DNA of 13,139 nucleotides from Rhodoferax sp. Its GTDB lineage: Bacteria > Pseudomonadota > Gammaproteobacteria > Burkholderiales > Burkholderiaceae_C. A model generated the notes under the pieces. The model made no database searches. It was not told where the DNA came from and was given only the letters and a program-made list of their open reading frames with translations. Numbering within the stretch: position 1 is the first letter of the stretch; each line of letters starts with the position of its first letter. Both the position numbers and the translations under genes were made by a program. The stretch is taken from NCBI GenBank assembly GCA_030683195.1, contig JAUXQA010000144.1:1-13139 (forward strand), written 5' to 3'. Below, piece by piece: positions 1 to 6,593 of this stretch.

Positions 1-1
1 C

Positions 2-578
2 CTGAATGCGATAAACTCTCATTTGCATTGGGGCTCACCCCGTGCGGGTTGTCCATCTTCAGAGGTCGTTCGCGAGGCCAAAGGTCGCAAGGATCGCGTG
101 GTCATGCTGGCGCATTCACTGGCACGGGCCTTGCGTTTGCAAATTCTGGCGGCGCGGGCGCAGTGGGAGGCAGACCACCAAGCTCAGCGCGGCGGTGTAG
201 AAACCCCGCACGCGCTGGAGAAGAAATACCCTCAGGTGGGCAACACGTGGGGGTGGTTCTGGATGTTTCCCTCGCCAACGCGGTCTATTGACCCACGTAG
301 TGGTGTTGAGCGGCGGCACCATTTGTTTGAAGAGCGACTACAACGGGCGCTCAAGAAGGCCGTACCACTGGCGGGCATTCACAAGCCAGTTTCAGTCCAC
401 ACGCTGCGCCACTCATTTGCCCACGCACCTGTTGCAGGCGGGCACTGACACCCGCACGGTACAAGAATTACTTGGTCAGTCGGATGTCAGCACCACCATG
501 ATTTACACCCATGTGCTCAAAGTGGCTGCGGGTGGCACAGCCAGCCCGCTGGATGCGCTCAGTAGCTTGTTGAAATGA
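2..578 (+). pseudogene. intI: Integron integrase (IntI) fragment, frameshifted
   Basis: This is the C-terminal part of an integron tyrosine recombinase, the enzyme that inserts and excises gene cassettes at attI/attC sites. Recognisable similarity starts near base 66 (VREAKGRKDR) and continues through KYPQVGNTWGWFWMFPSP and DPRSGVERRHH, the extra patch that separates IntI from other tyrosine recombinases. The HTLRHSF box follows. At 419-422 the sequence reads GCCC where the family needs GCC; one extra C moves the rest (THLLQAGTDTRTVQELLGQ, then TTMIYTHV with the nucleophile Tyr) to the third frame, ending in TGA at 576-578. The usual LLGH is LLGQ, so a catalytic-pocket His is also lost. The frame is open to the left edge, but bases 2-65 do not look like IntI, so the 5' part is decayed or rearranged. 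The missing N-terminus would lie to the left, as would any attI and cassette array. A functional enzyme is unlikely unless the extra C is a sequencing error. Confidence 0.88.
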
Positions 579-696
579 ATGACTGCTTGGGCGGCGTACT
601 TGACTTACGGGATTTTTCCGCGAGCGGCAGCAATGGGTCTGAAGCCGCCCGACTCGGACGCGCACTCACTACACTGACACGCAAGGCCCCACAGCC

Positions 697-715
697 CAGC
701 CCTCAGGCAGGGCTG
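697..715. other. Small stem-loop between intI remnant and the MDR gene
   Basis: CAGCCCT and AGGGCTG form a perfect 7-bp inverted repeat with a 5-base loop. It lies in the 197-base gap where the integrase remnant and the minus-strand oxidoreductase gene converge. No T-run follows on either strand, so a classical intrinsic terminator is not supported. It may be a weak bidirectional 3'-end structure. Nothing else is recognisable in 579-775. Confidence 0.3.
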
Positions 716-775
716 CGGCGCTACCAAGGCACTTGCGACAGCACGGCTGGAGCTACGCCCGCCCTGGGTGTCGGG

Positions 776-1927
776 TCAGGTGCCAGAGACCCTATTGGGG
801 TTGATCAGGTACTTCGTGCCGGTCGCCCGCTGACCGTACACCGCGATAGCCTCTGGTTGGAGTGCCTCCGCCAGGGAAATTTCTTTTGAGTAGCTGCTGG
901 CAAAGGTGGTCTTGAGTTCCGAAACCACGCGTTGGCGCAATTTCTGCGCGCTCGCCTCGCCGATGCGCTGCAAAAAAGGAAACAGAAGCCAGCCGCCCAT
1001 GCCCCACGAGAAACCGAAGTTGCGAATGAATTCAGTCGGCCTGCTATCCAGACCCCCATAGATGTAAACCTGTTTGTGGGTGGTCGAGCCGTAACGGCTG
1101 TACTGCACCGCTGTGCGGTTGAGCGCTGCTTCCATGCAGGTCAAGATTTGTCCCGCCAGAGTGCCACCGCCTGTGGCATCAAACGCGATCGTGGCGCCGG
1201 TTTCAATCAGGGCCTGTGTCAGGTCAGCCATGAAAGTGGGCGTGGAGGCGTCACACACATACTTGGCACCTATCCCCTTGAGCATTGCTGCTTGCTCTGA
1301 CTTGCGCACGATATTGACCAAACCGATCTGATCCTTGATGCAGATTTTGTTGAGCATCTGCCCCAAGTTGGAGGCCGCTGCCGTGTGCACCAGGGCTGTG
1401 TGCCCCTCGCGCCGCATCGTGTCGACCATGCCCAGCGCTGTGAGCGGGTTCACAAAACATGAGGCGCCGTCGGCCGGCGTCGCATCTGCGGGCAAGACAA
1501 GACATTGCTCGGCCGCGATGCAACGGTACTGGGCGTACATGGCGCCACCCAGCACAGCCACTGTCTTGCCCAGAAGCGCCTGCGCCGCCTCAGACGATCC
1601 CGCCGCCACAACTACACCGGCGCCTTCATTGCCCACGGGCATGGACTGGTCCAGTCGTGCTGCCATGCTCTTCATCAGCCGCTCTGGAATCTGCATGGTG
1701 ACAACCGGATTGGCTGTGGTGCCGGACAACGCGCTGGTGGTGATGTCGGCCGCGCCAAAGAGAAGGCCGATGTCCGACGGGTTGATCGGCGTCGCTTCGA
1801 TGCGCACCACGACTTCATCGGTCGCTGGGTTCGGTGTAGGGATGCTGACCAGCGACAGTTCCAATTCGCCACTGGATTTGACGAGGGAGCGTAGCTGCAG
1901 GCCGCTGGTTATGGTTGGGGTAGTGAT
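776..1927 (-). CDS. MDR-superfamily oxidoreductase (quinone/enoyl reductase-like)
   Basis: This is a medium-chain dehydrogenase/reductase, expected to be a cytosolic NAD(P)H-dependent reductase. Counting the ATC codon at 1927-1925 as residue 1 gives 383 residues, close to the family's usual 330-380. The N-terminal GroES-like part has PINPSDIG (48-54) and GNEGAGVV (99-106). The Rossmann part has HTAAASNLGQ (181-190) in place of the usual glycine-rich AAxSGVG, then FDATGGG (249-255). The structural-zinc cysteine cluster of alcohol dehydrogenases is not seen, so it is closer to the zinc-free quinone oxidoreductase/2-enoyl thioester reductase branch. The frame is open up to an ATG at 2098, but those extra residues overlap the SDR gene in another frame and do not look like protein. 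The start at 1927 has AGGAG six bases upstream; no ATG, GTG or TTG is well placed. It is probably co-transcribed with the SDR gene 97 bases upstream. Its substrate is unknown. Confidence 0.85.
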   Translation of the reverse strand: MTTPTITSGLQLRSLVKSSGELELSLVSIPTPNPATDEVVVRIEATPINPSDIGLLFGAADITTSALSGTTANPVVTMQIPERLMKSMAARLDQSMPVGNEGAGVVVAAGSSEAAQALLGKTVAVLGGAMYAQYRCIAAEQCLVLPADATPADGASCFVNPLTALGMVDTMRREGHTALVHTAAASNLGQMLNKICIKDQIGLVNIVRKSEQAAMLKGIGAKYVCDASTPTFMADLTQALIETGATIAFDATGGGTLAGQILTCMEAALNRTAVQYSRYGSTTHKQVYIYGGLDSRPTEFIRNFGFSWGMGGWLLFPFLQRIGEASAQKLRQRVVSELKTTFASSYSKEISLAEALQPEAIAVYGQRATGTKYLINPNRVSGT

Positions 1928-1933
1928 CGCAAT

Positions 1934-1938
1934 CTCCT
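1934..1938 (-). promoter_or_regulatory. Ribosome binding site pointing to an ATC start
   Basis: On the minus strand AGGAG is followed after six bases (ATTGCG) by ATC ACT ACC CCA, in frame with the oxidoreductase. The spacing is what an ATG start would have, so ATC (1927-1925) is either a rare start codon or a mutated ATG. An in-frame ATT directly after the AGGAG is too close to serve. Confidence 0.55.
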
Positions 1939-1951
1939 GAAGTTGAAATGT

Positions 1952-1975
1952 CCTCAAGCACAGGCTTGTTTGAGG
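1952..1975 (-). other. Stem-loop in the SDR-MDR intergenic gap
   Basis: A CAAGC/GCTTG stem with a four-base loop sits inside outer CCT/AGG pairing, about 14 bases before the ribosome binding site of the oxidoreductase gene. It could affect translation or processing between the two co-oriented genes. There is no T-run, so it is not a good terminator. Confidence 0.25.
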
Positions 1976-2024
1976 GGTGGGATGTAACCTGTTTTGCTCG
2001 GCGACAGGCTTACAGCAAAGGGAC

Positions 2025-2816
2025 TCAGCTAGTTCGCCCCGGGACGCTGATTTTCTTCGACCCAAGGTGAATGCCGCCGTCCAGTAGCAACAACTCACCG
2101 GTCATGGTACGTGCGCCGGTTGTCAGCCAGACGATGGCTTCGGCCACGTCTTGCGGCGTGCTGGCGCGCTCCAGTGGGGAACTCGACTCCACCATCGTTT
2201 TCACCTTGTCAAAGCCCTCCTGTCCTAATCCGTCTACAAACCAGCGTGACGTGACCAGGCCCGGGCAGACAGCGTTGACCCGAATCTCTGGTGCCAGTGC
2301 GCTGGCCAGATACAGCGTCATGGAGTTCAATGCGCCCTTGGACGCGATGTATGGAACCGAAGAGCCAATACCCAGCGCCCCTGCAATCGACGATACATTG
2401 ACCACCGAACCCTTGACGGCCTTCAGATGCGGTGCACAGGCACGAACCATTTGAAACGCACCTACGGTGTTGACCGCATAGATGCGCGTAAAGGTCTCCA
2501 TGTCCAGAACGTCCCAGTTGGCCGCACCTGTGAAGGTGCTAATGCCCGCGTTGTTGACCAGCGCATCAATGCGGCCCCAGCGGTCGATGGCTGCCTGGGC
2601 CAGTGCCCTGCAGGCAGCATCGTCAGCCACATCGCCCTGCACCAGCAGGGTGTCGGCCCCAACGGCCTCACAGGCCAATTGAGATGCTCTGGCCTCAACC
2701 TCGCTGCGAGAGTAGTTGATCACCACCTTGTAGCCCTGTTGGGCCAGTAGCAGGGCGGTGGCAGCACCTACGCCAGTGCCAGAGCCGGTGATAAGCGCAA
2801 CTTTGCAGTCTGTCAT
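2025..2816 (-). CDS. Classical SDR-family dehydrogenase/reductase
   Basis: This is a 263-residue short-chain dehydrogenase/reductase with a complete classical set of motifs. They are the cofactor loop TGSGTGVG (10-17), NNAG (88-91), the catalytic Asn in VNTVG (N116), Ser143 in VSS, and the Y156-x3-K160 pair in YIASK. The tail LLLLDGG (242-248) is typical of FabG-like members. N35-Y-S-R after the second strand hints at NADP(H) preference, which is inference. The ATG at 2816 is preceded by GGGAG at five bases, fixing the start. The MDR oxidoreductase follows 97 bases downstream on the same strand, so the two may act on successive keto/enoyl or quinone-type intermediates. The substrate cannot be read from sequence. 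The 17 residues after LLLLDGG, which end in a basic stretch, are somewhat longer than in many relatives. Confidence 0.93.
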   Translation of the reverse strand: MTDCKVALITGSGTGVGAATALLLAQQGYKVVINYSRSEVEARASQLACEAVGADTLLVQGDVADDAACRALAQAAIDRWGRIDALVNNAGISTFTGAANWDVLDMETFTRIYAVNTVGAFQMVRACAPHLKAVKGSVVNVSSIAGALGIGSSVPYIASKGALNSMTLYLASALAPEIRVNAVCPGLVTSRWFVDGLGQEGFDKVKTMVESSSPLERASTPQDVAEAIVWLTTGARTMTGELLLLDGGIHLGSKKISVPGRTS

Positions 2817-3414
2817 GGGAACTCCCTTGCTTGGATTGAAGATGTATTGCGTGGGCTGATCTTATTGAGTGAGCTGGTCACGGTTTCCACTTTAACAGCC
2901 TCCAAACAACGGAAATGTCGCAGTCCACGCCATTGCAATCGAGTGTTCTGCTACCCCAGCCCTCGGGTCCGGCAAAAGACTTCAGAGCCATTGCCGCAAA
3001 GTACGGGCTCGAATTTCTGAGTTGAACCGTAGCGTGATGATCGCGCGCGCGAATCCTTAGAGTTTGAGAATCAAATTTTTCCAGTTGAAATTTCAGACTG
3101 CGGCCTTTCTTCGGTGCCCGCTCTCGCTGCTCAAAACAAAAGCCGGCCAGTCGGTAAAAGTGATTTTCGGACTCCAAGGTCAGCTTTTTTTATCTTTGGG
3201 GCAGAAATCGAATGGCCGCTTTACTCAAGTGCGTGCACCCGCTTTGGGCACGTAGCCGAACGCCACGAACGGCTTCTGACTGGAGTTGAATTTGACAACC
3301 GGAAAGCTGACTGTCGTGAACGGCTGCAACGGGTCTTGAAGAGACAGCGGCCAGGCCATTAAGGAAGGTTTTCCTTGAAGGACGGGTCAAAGGCTGGGAG
3401 CAGTCATCCGTAAC
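2817..3414. other. 598-base intergenic stretch, no convincing gene
   Basis: Short open frames occur here (minus 3177-2878, 99 codons; minus 3390-3190, 66 codons; several on plus), but none has a good ribosome site or a recognisable protein. Base composition is more A+T-rich than the SDR gene. AATGGCCGCT at 3211-3220 and AGCGGCCAGGCCATT at 3347-3361 form an imperfect inverted pair around about 125 bases, suggesting a decayed small element or a repeat-type intergenic sequence. The promoter of the SDR gene must lie at the low-coordinate end, but no clear -35/-10 pair is visible. Confidence 0.5.
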
Positions 3415-3963
3415 TCAAATCGAACCGTCTTCAAACGTGAGGTTTTCGCTGGTAATTGCCTGAACCCGAGGTCCAAAGCTTGAAATGTTTGTCAGTGTGG
3501 CGTTATGGTGTGCTATGACTTGTTGTGCCGAGATGGCCGCATTGCCGGCCGACGTATGGGCATCTGAAACCAAAATGACCGGTAGACCAAGAGCAAGAGC
3601 GCGACGGGTAGTCGTGTCGACACAAAACTCGGTGTGCATGCCGCATACAACTAATTTTTCAATACCATGAACCTGGAGGATACTCTTCAGTTCGGTCTTC
3701 AAAAATGAATCGGGAGTTGTCTTTCGTACTCTTATATCGTGGGGCTCAACTTCAAGTCCGGTTGCGAGTTGCCAAGCATCACTGCCGTGCTCAAGGTAGC
3801 CAGATTTTGACTCGTGTTGCACAAAAATTACTGGGGCGCCGGCCTTGCGCGCCTTGCGCGTAACTTGATTTATGCGCAATATCGTTCCATCGCAGTCAAA
3901 GGCGGACTCAAGGCCATTGCAAAGGCCCTGCTGAACGTCGATAACAATTACTGCTGAATTCAT
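3415..3963 (-). CDS. Isochorismatase-like cysteine hydrolase
   Basis: This is a 182-residue member of the isochorismatase/nicotinamidase-like hydrolase superfamily. These cytosolic alpha/beta enzymes hydrolyse amides or isochorismate-type ethers through a Cys nucleophile. The triad is visible as Asp9 in VIDVQQG, Lys81 in RVRKTTPDSF and Cys114 in GMHTEFCVDTT. A VVCGMHTEFC segment and VSDAHTS (132-138) complete the family pattern. The length is normal. The ATG at 3963 has AAGGA five bases upstream. The gene stands alone between two long non-coding stretches and is visibly richer in A+T than its neighbours, which suggests separate acquisition. The metal-binding Asp-x-His of nicotinamidases is not evident, so nicotinamidase is less likely than a general amidase or hydrolase. 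The substrate is unknown. Confidence 0.92.
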   Translation of the reverse strand: MNSAVIVIDVQQGLCNGLESAFDCDGTILRINQVTRKARKAGAPVIFVQHESKSGYLEHGSDAWQLATGLEVEPHDIRVRKTTPDSFLKTELKSILQVHGIEKLVVCGMHTEFCVDTTTRRALALGLPVILVSDAHTSAGNAAISAQQVIAHHNATLTNISSFGPRVQAITSENLTFEDGSI

Positions 3964-4539
3964 CCGTTTCCTTCGTCTTGATTGAGGTCTTTATCCTTTC
4001 AACTCTACAGTAAGAAGGCAAGCGCTATAAGCGAGCGACTCCGGTTCTTGGAAGTCCGCTCCCGCAGCAGAAGAGTCGGATACTGGCAGTATTTTTTTGT
4101 CTGGCTGAACGACCGCAATGGAGCTTTCGGTTCGACGAATGTCCGTTATGGAGCAGCAACCCCGATACCCGCATTTGGTCGATGGCGGGCGCCGACTTTG
4201 ATGAAATGGTGGCCGCTAAGCCGCCAGCCGAGCCCCAGTTTCCAGCAACAGCTATGGAGCATGCAGATCCCAAATCAATAAAACCGGAATCTCTGTGTTG
4301 CCGTCAATTTTCAAGGAACCGCCGTTCGAGCCCACAGCAACAGGCAAGTGACTATGGTCGCCCACAGCCAACCGGGCAATTTTCTCTCAGTATTCTTTTT
4401 GAAAAAAATTGAAAGTTCCATAAAAACATCTTTATCCGGTCGAACAGGTCCCGAACTTAGTTGTGCAGAGAGACCACGCGTTCAATGGAAAAGTACGGCC
4501 AGGGGCGCTACATCGGAAAAAAATGACGACCCAATGCCC
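3964..4539. other. 576-base intergenic stretch, no convincing gene
   Basis: Open frames of 76-99 codons are present on both strands, but they overlap one another, lack ribosome sites and show no family signature. The stretch contains GAATGTCCGTTATGGAG near 4138-4154, which resembles the GAATGGCCGCTTTA core at 3209-3222 in the other gap. There is an A+T-rich pocket at about 4380-4440 (runs CTTTTT and AAAAAAA). It is probably repeat-type or decayed DNA around the isochorismatase-like gene. Confidence 0.45.
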
Positions 4540-4552
4540 TCAGGTTGTGGGA
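4516..4552 (-). terminator. Possible weak terminator of the NTF2-SDR gene
   Basis: On the minus strand CCCA and TGGG bracket an inner CC-TGA-GG around the stop codon, and a run of seven T follows (4523-4517). The stem is short and interrupted, so an intrinsic terminator is only possible. Confidence 0.25.
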
Positions 4553-5637
4553 ATAGTTCCGCCGTCGATGACGTACTCCGTGCCCGTAATTGACGAGGCG
4601 CGGCTCGACACCAAAAATCCAACCAGGTCCGCAACCTCTGCGGGTTTCGCAGGCCTTCCAATTGGAATGCCCCCTAGTGCGTCCATGAGCGACTGCCGTG
4701 CACCGTCGTAATCCGTCCCGCTGCTTCGCGCAATGGTGTCGACGAGCCCCACTGCGGCCTCAGTTTCAACCCAGCCGGGCGACACCCTGACCACGCGGAC
4801 TCCCTTAGGGCCGACTTCCTTGGACAGGCTTTTGCTGTACGTTGAAAGCGCAGCCTTCGCCGCCGCATACGCGGTGGTGGAGTCGGACAGTGGCAACTGG
4901 CGTTGAATGGAGGTGATATGCACCACCACACCTGTTCCCTGGGCCACCATACCGGGCAACAACGCGCGGTCGATGCGCACAGCAGGAAGTAGGTTGAGGT
5001 CAAGCGCCTTACGCCATTCACTTTCGTCCAGCACGGCAAAGCCACCCGACGGTGCGGACGAACCGCCCGCCACATGGATCAGGATGTCCACCCCGCCCAT
5101 GGCCTCTTGCACCATTTGTGCAATCGCCAGACAACCTTCCACCGTCGTGACGTCGGCCGCCACAAAAGCGCCATCCCCAAATGTCGAAGGGCGCGAGCGG
5201 GCAGTGGTCAACACAGTTGCACCAGCTTTGGTCAGCTGCGCCACGACTGCCGCACCAATGCCCTTGGTGCCGCCTGTGACAAGCGCTCGGCGACCTTCAA
5301 GTTCGACAGGGTTGCGAATTTCCAGCGACTCAATGAGGTCGTCCTTCAAAGAGAAAACATGCATCAGGTCTGCCACTTCGCCTGGGAAGTTTCCTTTGAC
5401 CCTGGCCAACAGCTTCAGACTGTCACCGCTACGGGACAACCCCAAAGGCTGAAGACTGTACTGGTATTTCGCCGCTGCGGCCGCCTTCCAGGCCTTGATG
5501 GCCTCAATGCCGCGATAGGTGCCGCCATCTTCGAGCACAACTGCATCGCCATGAAAACAACTGTCCAGCCGCGACTGGTCAGGATAGGCATTGGATGAAA
5601 GGTAACGCGTCACTGCGTCAGGCATAGGAATGGACAT
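4540..5637 (-). CDS. NTF2/SnoaL-like domain fused to an SDR oxidoreductase
   Basis: This is a two-domain protein of 365 residues. Residues about 5-108 have the look of an NTF2/SnoaL-like cone fold: RYLSSNAYPD, a VLEDGGTYRGIEAIKAW segment and a closing strand DLIESLEIRNP. Residues about 112-365 form an SDR with TGGTKGIG (121-128), Ser243 in HITSIQ, Y257-x3-K261 in YAAAK, and YVIDGG at the end. The NNAG motif is replaced by HVAGG (188-192). The ATG at 5637 was chosen because the 34 further upstream codons run into the HxlR gene and its promoter region. A GAGAG sits just upstream, and another ATG at 5625 is possible. The N-terminal domain may bind or shape a small substrate for the reductase. 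A divergent HxlR regulator 52 bases away is its likely controller. The substrate is unknown. Confidence 0.9.
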   Translation of the reverse strand: MSIPMPDAVTRYLSSNAYPDQSRLDSCFHGDAVVLEDGGTYRGIEAIKAWKAAAAAKYQYSLQPLGLSRSGDSLKLLARVKGNFPGEVADLMHVFSLKDDLIESLEIRNPVELEGRRALVTGGTKGIGAAVVAQLTKAGATVLTTARSRPSTFGDGAFVAADVTTVEGCLAIAQMVQEAMGGVDILIHVAGGSSAPSGGFAVLDESEWRKALDLNLLPAVRIDRALLPGMVAQGTGVVVHITSIQRQLPLSDSTTAYAAAKAALSTYSKSLSKEVGPKGVRVVRVSPGWVETEAAVGLVDTIARSSGTDYDGARQSLMDALGGIPIGRPAKPAEVADLVGFLVSSRASSITGTEYVIDGGTIPTT

Positions 5638-5689
5638 GAGAACTCTCGATGTGGTTGTAGAGCGTTCATTTTGGCTATAAACTAACCCG
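5638..5689. promoter_or_regulatory. Divergent promoter/operator region, HxlR and NTF2-SDR
   Basis: This 52-base gap must hold both start signals. For the plus strand, TATAAA at 5676-5681 makes a good -10 box, with TTGTAG (5655-5660) as a weak -35 at only 15 bases. Transcription would then begin about 1-3 bases before the HxlR ATG, so that message may be leaderless; there is no ribosome site before 5690. An imperfect inverted repeat, TAGAGC (5658-5663) with GCTATA (5674-5679), overlaps the -10 box and could be the HxlR operator. Confidence 0.4.
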
Positions 5690-6067
5690 ATGAGTAGTAC
5701 CCACCAAGAAGTAAGTGCTTTGCGCGAGGTCGAACGCAAGGCTTACACGCCACTGAGCGCGGCCATTGATGTCGAAGCCTGTTTCAGCATGCTGGAGGGG
5801 CGATGGAAGCTGGTCATCCTGTTCCACCTCTTTGGCGGCCAGATTCAACGCTTTTCCGACCTGGAGAGGCGGGTGACCGGCATTTCGCAAAAGATGCTGG
5901 CCCAACAGCTGCGACAGCTGGAGGCAGACGGCATCGTCGAGCGCACCGTGCATCAGCAGATCCCTCCGAAGGTTGACTACCGCATGACGCCCTGGGGCCA
6001 GGAGCTGTGCCCCGCCCTAGACGCGTTACTGAAGTGGACCGAACTTCGAGGATCTCACATAGCCTGA
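5690..6067 (+). CDS. HxlR-family winged-helix transcriptional regulator
   Basis: This is a 125-residue DNA-binding regulator of the HxlR/MarR-like group. The family signature runs through CFSMLEGRWKLVILFHLFGG (31-50), with the conserved early Cys31. Then come RFSDLERRVTGISQKMLAQQ (54-73) as the recognition-helix area, LRQLEADGIVERTVHQQIPP (74-93), and the wing and closing DYRMTPWG with a terminal Trp (W116). HxlR proteins often sense electrophiles or small aromatics and control an adjacent, divergent oxidoreductase, which matches the NTF2-SDR gene on the other strand. The start at 5690 has no Shine-Dalgarno sequence. With the -10 box just ahead, leaderless translation is a reasonable inference. 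Confidence 0.95.
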   Translation: MSSTHQEVSALREVERKAYTPLSAAIDVEACFSMLEGRWKLVILFHLFGGQIQRFSDLERRVTGISQKMLAQQLRQLEADGIVERTVHQQIPPKVDYRMTPWGQELCPALDALLKWTELRGSHIA

Positions 6068-6168
6068 GCGAGGCGGTGGACGTCACCCGCTTTTGTAGAC
6101 ATGAGTCGACATCTAGTGGACCTGATCTGGCTTCCCGTTACCGGTCATTGACCACTGACGACTCTTGT

Positions 6169-6447
6169 TTAGGGCTGTAGGATGCCCACCCGCAGAGCCA
6201 AGCCCCAGGCACCCCGACAACGCATAAGGGAGGGCGGCGTGCTCGCCACGTTCAATAGCTCGCGGGCCAGCGCAAGCTTCTGCGGACGTTTACCCAACTG
6301 GGCGCGTAAAGTTGTTGGTTTGCCAGGTGACGGCTGAAATTTCACCTGATTCCGCCCATCACGAATAGGCAGGAAAATCTGTGTCGTTGGCAGCAGATTC
6401 AGCGCCTGCAAGTGCGGTAGGGCTTGCAGGTTCCCATGGGGGCCCAA
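6169..6447 (-). pseudogene. Unrecognised small frame, possible gene remnant
   Basis: A 92-codon minus-strand frame has a protein-like middle (RDGRNQVKFQPSPGKPTT, then LGKRPQKLALARELLNV) with plausible composition. It has no ribosome site at its ATG and no family I recognise. The initial residues and the tail after LLNV look non-coding. It may be a remnant of a longer gene, or chance. No function is proposed. Confidence 0.22.
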
Positions 6448-6453
6448 ACGGGC

Positions 6454-6522
6454 TTAAATATGAGATTTTCAGCCTCTAGCCGGCGTATCTATTGGATCAA
6501 TCACACAAAATTCATAGCACAT
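6454..6522 (+). repeat. Comamonadaceae-type intergenic repeat (degenerate)
   Basis: The stretch ATGAGATTTTCAGCCTCTAG, about 26 further bases, and a terminal AAAATTCATAGCAC match the layout of a short intergenic element remembered from Comamonadaceae genomes. That element starts with TTTTCAGCCTCTAGCG and ends with CTATCAAATTNATAGC. The internal part here is degenerate. The identification rests on recall, not on a second copy in the window. Confidence 0.4.
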
Positions 6523-6571
6523 CACTCTTAATTTTGTGCTCGGCAATGAACCGCTCAACACACTGCACCCC

Positions 6572-6587
6572 GCCTGCCAACGCAGGC
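6572..6587 (-). other. Stem-loop just after the DUF1254 gene
   Basis: GCCTGC and GCAGGC form a perfect 6-bp stem with a 4-base loop, six bases past the stop codon of the last gene in the cluster. There is no T-run on the minus strand, so this is a possible 3'-end stabiliser or Rho-dependent end structure rather than an intrinsic terminator. Confidence 0.35.
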
Positions 6588-6593
6588 AAAGGC

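Larger units (their letters stand above)
6068..6593. other. 526-base intergenic stretch with a small unrecognised frame
   Basis: This separates the HxlR gene from the 3' end of the sulfatase-linked cluster. It holds a minus-strand 92-codon frame, a family-type intergenic repeat and a stem-loop, listed separately. No tRNA or other structured RNA was recognised. The first 100 bases after 6067 contain nothing identifiable. Confidence 0.45.

Noticed and set aside
575..889. Plus-strand frame of 104 codons starting at the intI stop (ATGA-type overlap)
   Set aside because: It runs antisense into the MDR gene and has no recognisable protein; the overlap is coincidental.
1928..2098. Extending the MDR oxidoreductase to an ATG at 2098 (440 residues)
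   Set aside because: The extra residues are not family-like, overlap the end of the SDR gene in another frame, and the ribosome site lies at 1934-1938, well inside.
579..3414. Integron attC sites or gene cassettes downstream of intI
   Set aside because: No paired RYYYAAC/GTTRRRY ends with imperfect palindromes were found. In integrons the array lies on the N-terminal side of intI, which is off the window.
5638..5739. NTF2-SDR start at 5739 with 34 extra residues
   Set aside because: It would cover the HxlR promoter and the first codons of HxlR, and the residues are not domain-like.
6068..6160. Possible insertion-sequence end (CTTTTGTAGACATGAGTCGAC)
   Set aside because: It faintly resembles IS3-type ends, but no partner end, target duplication or transposase was seen.
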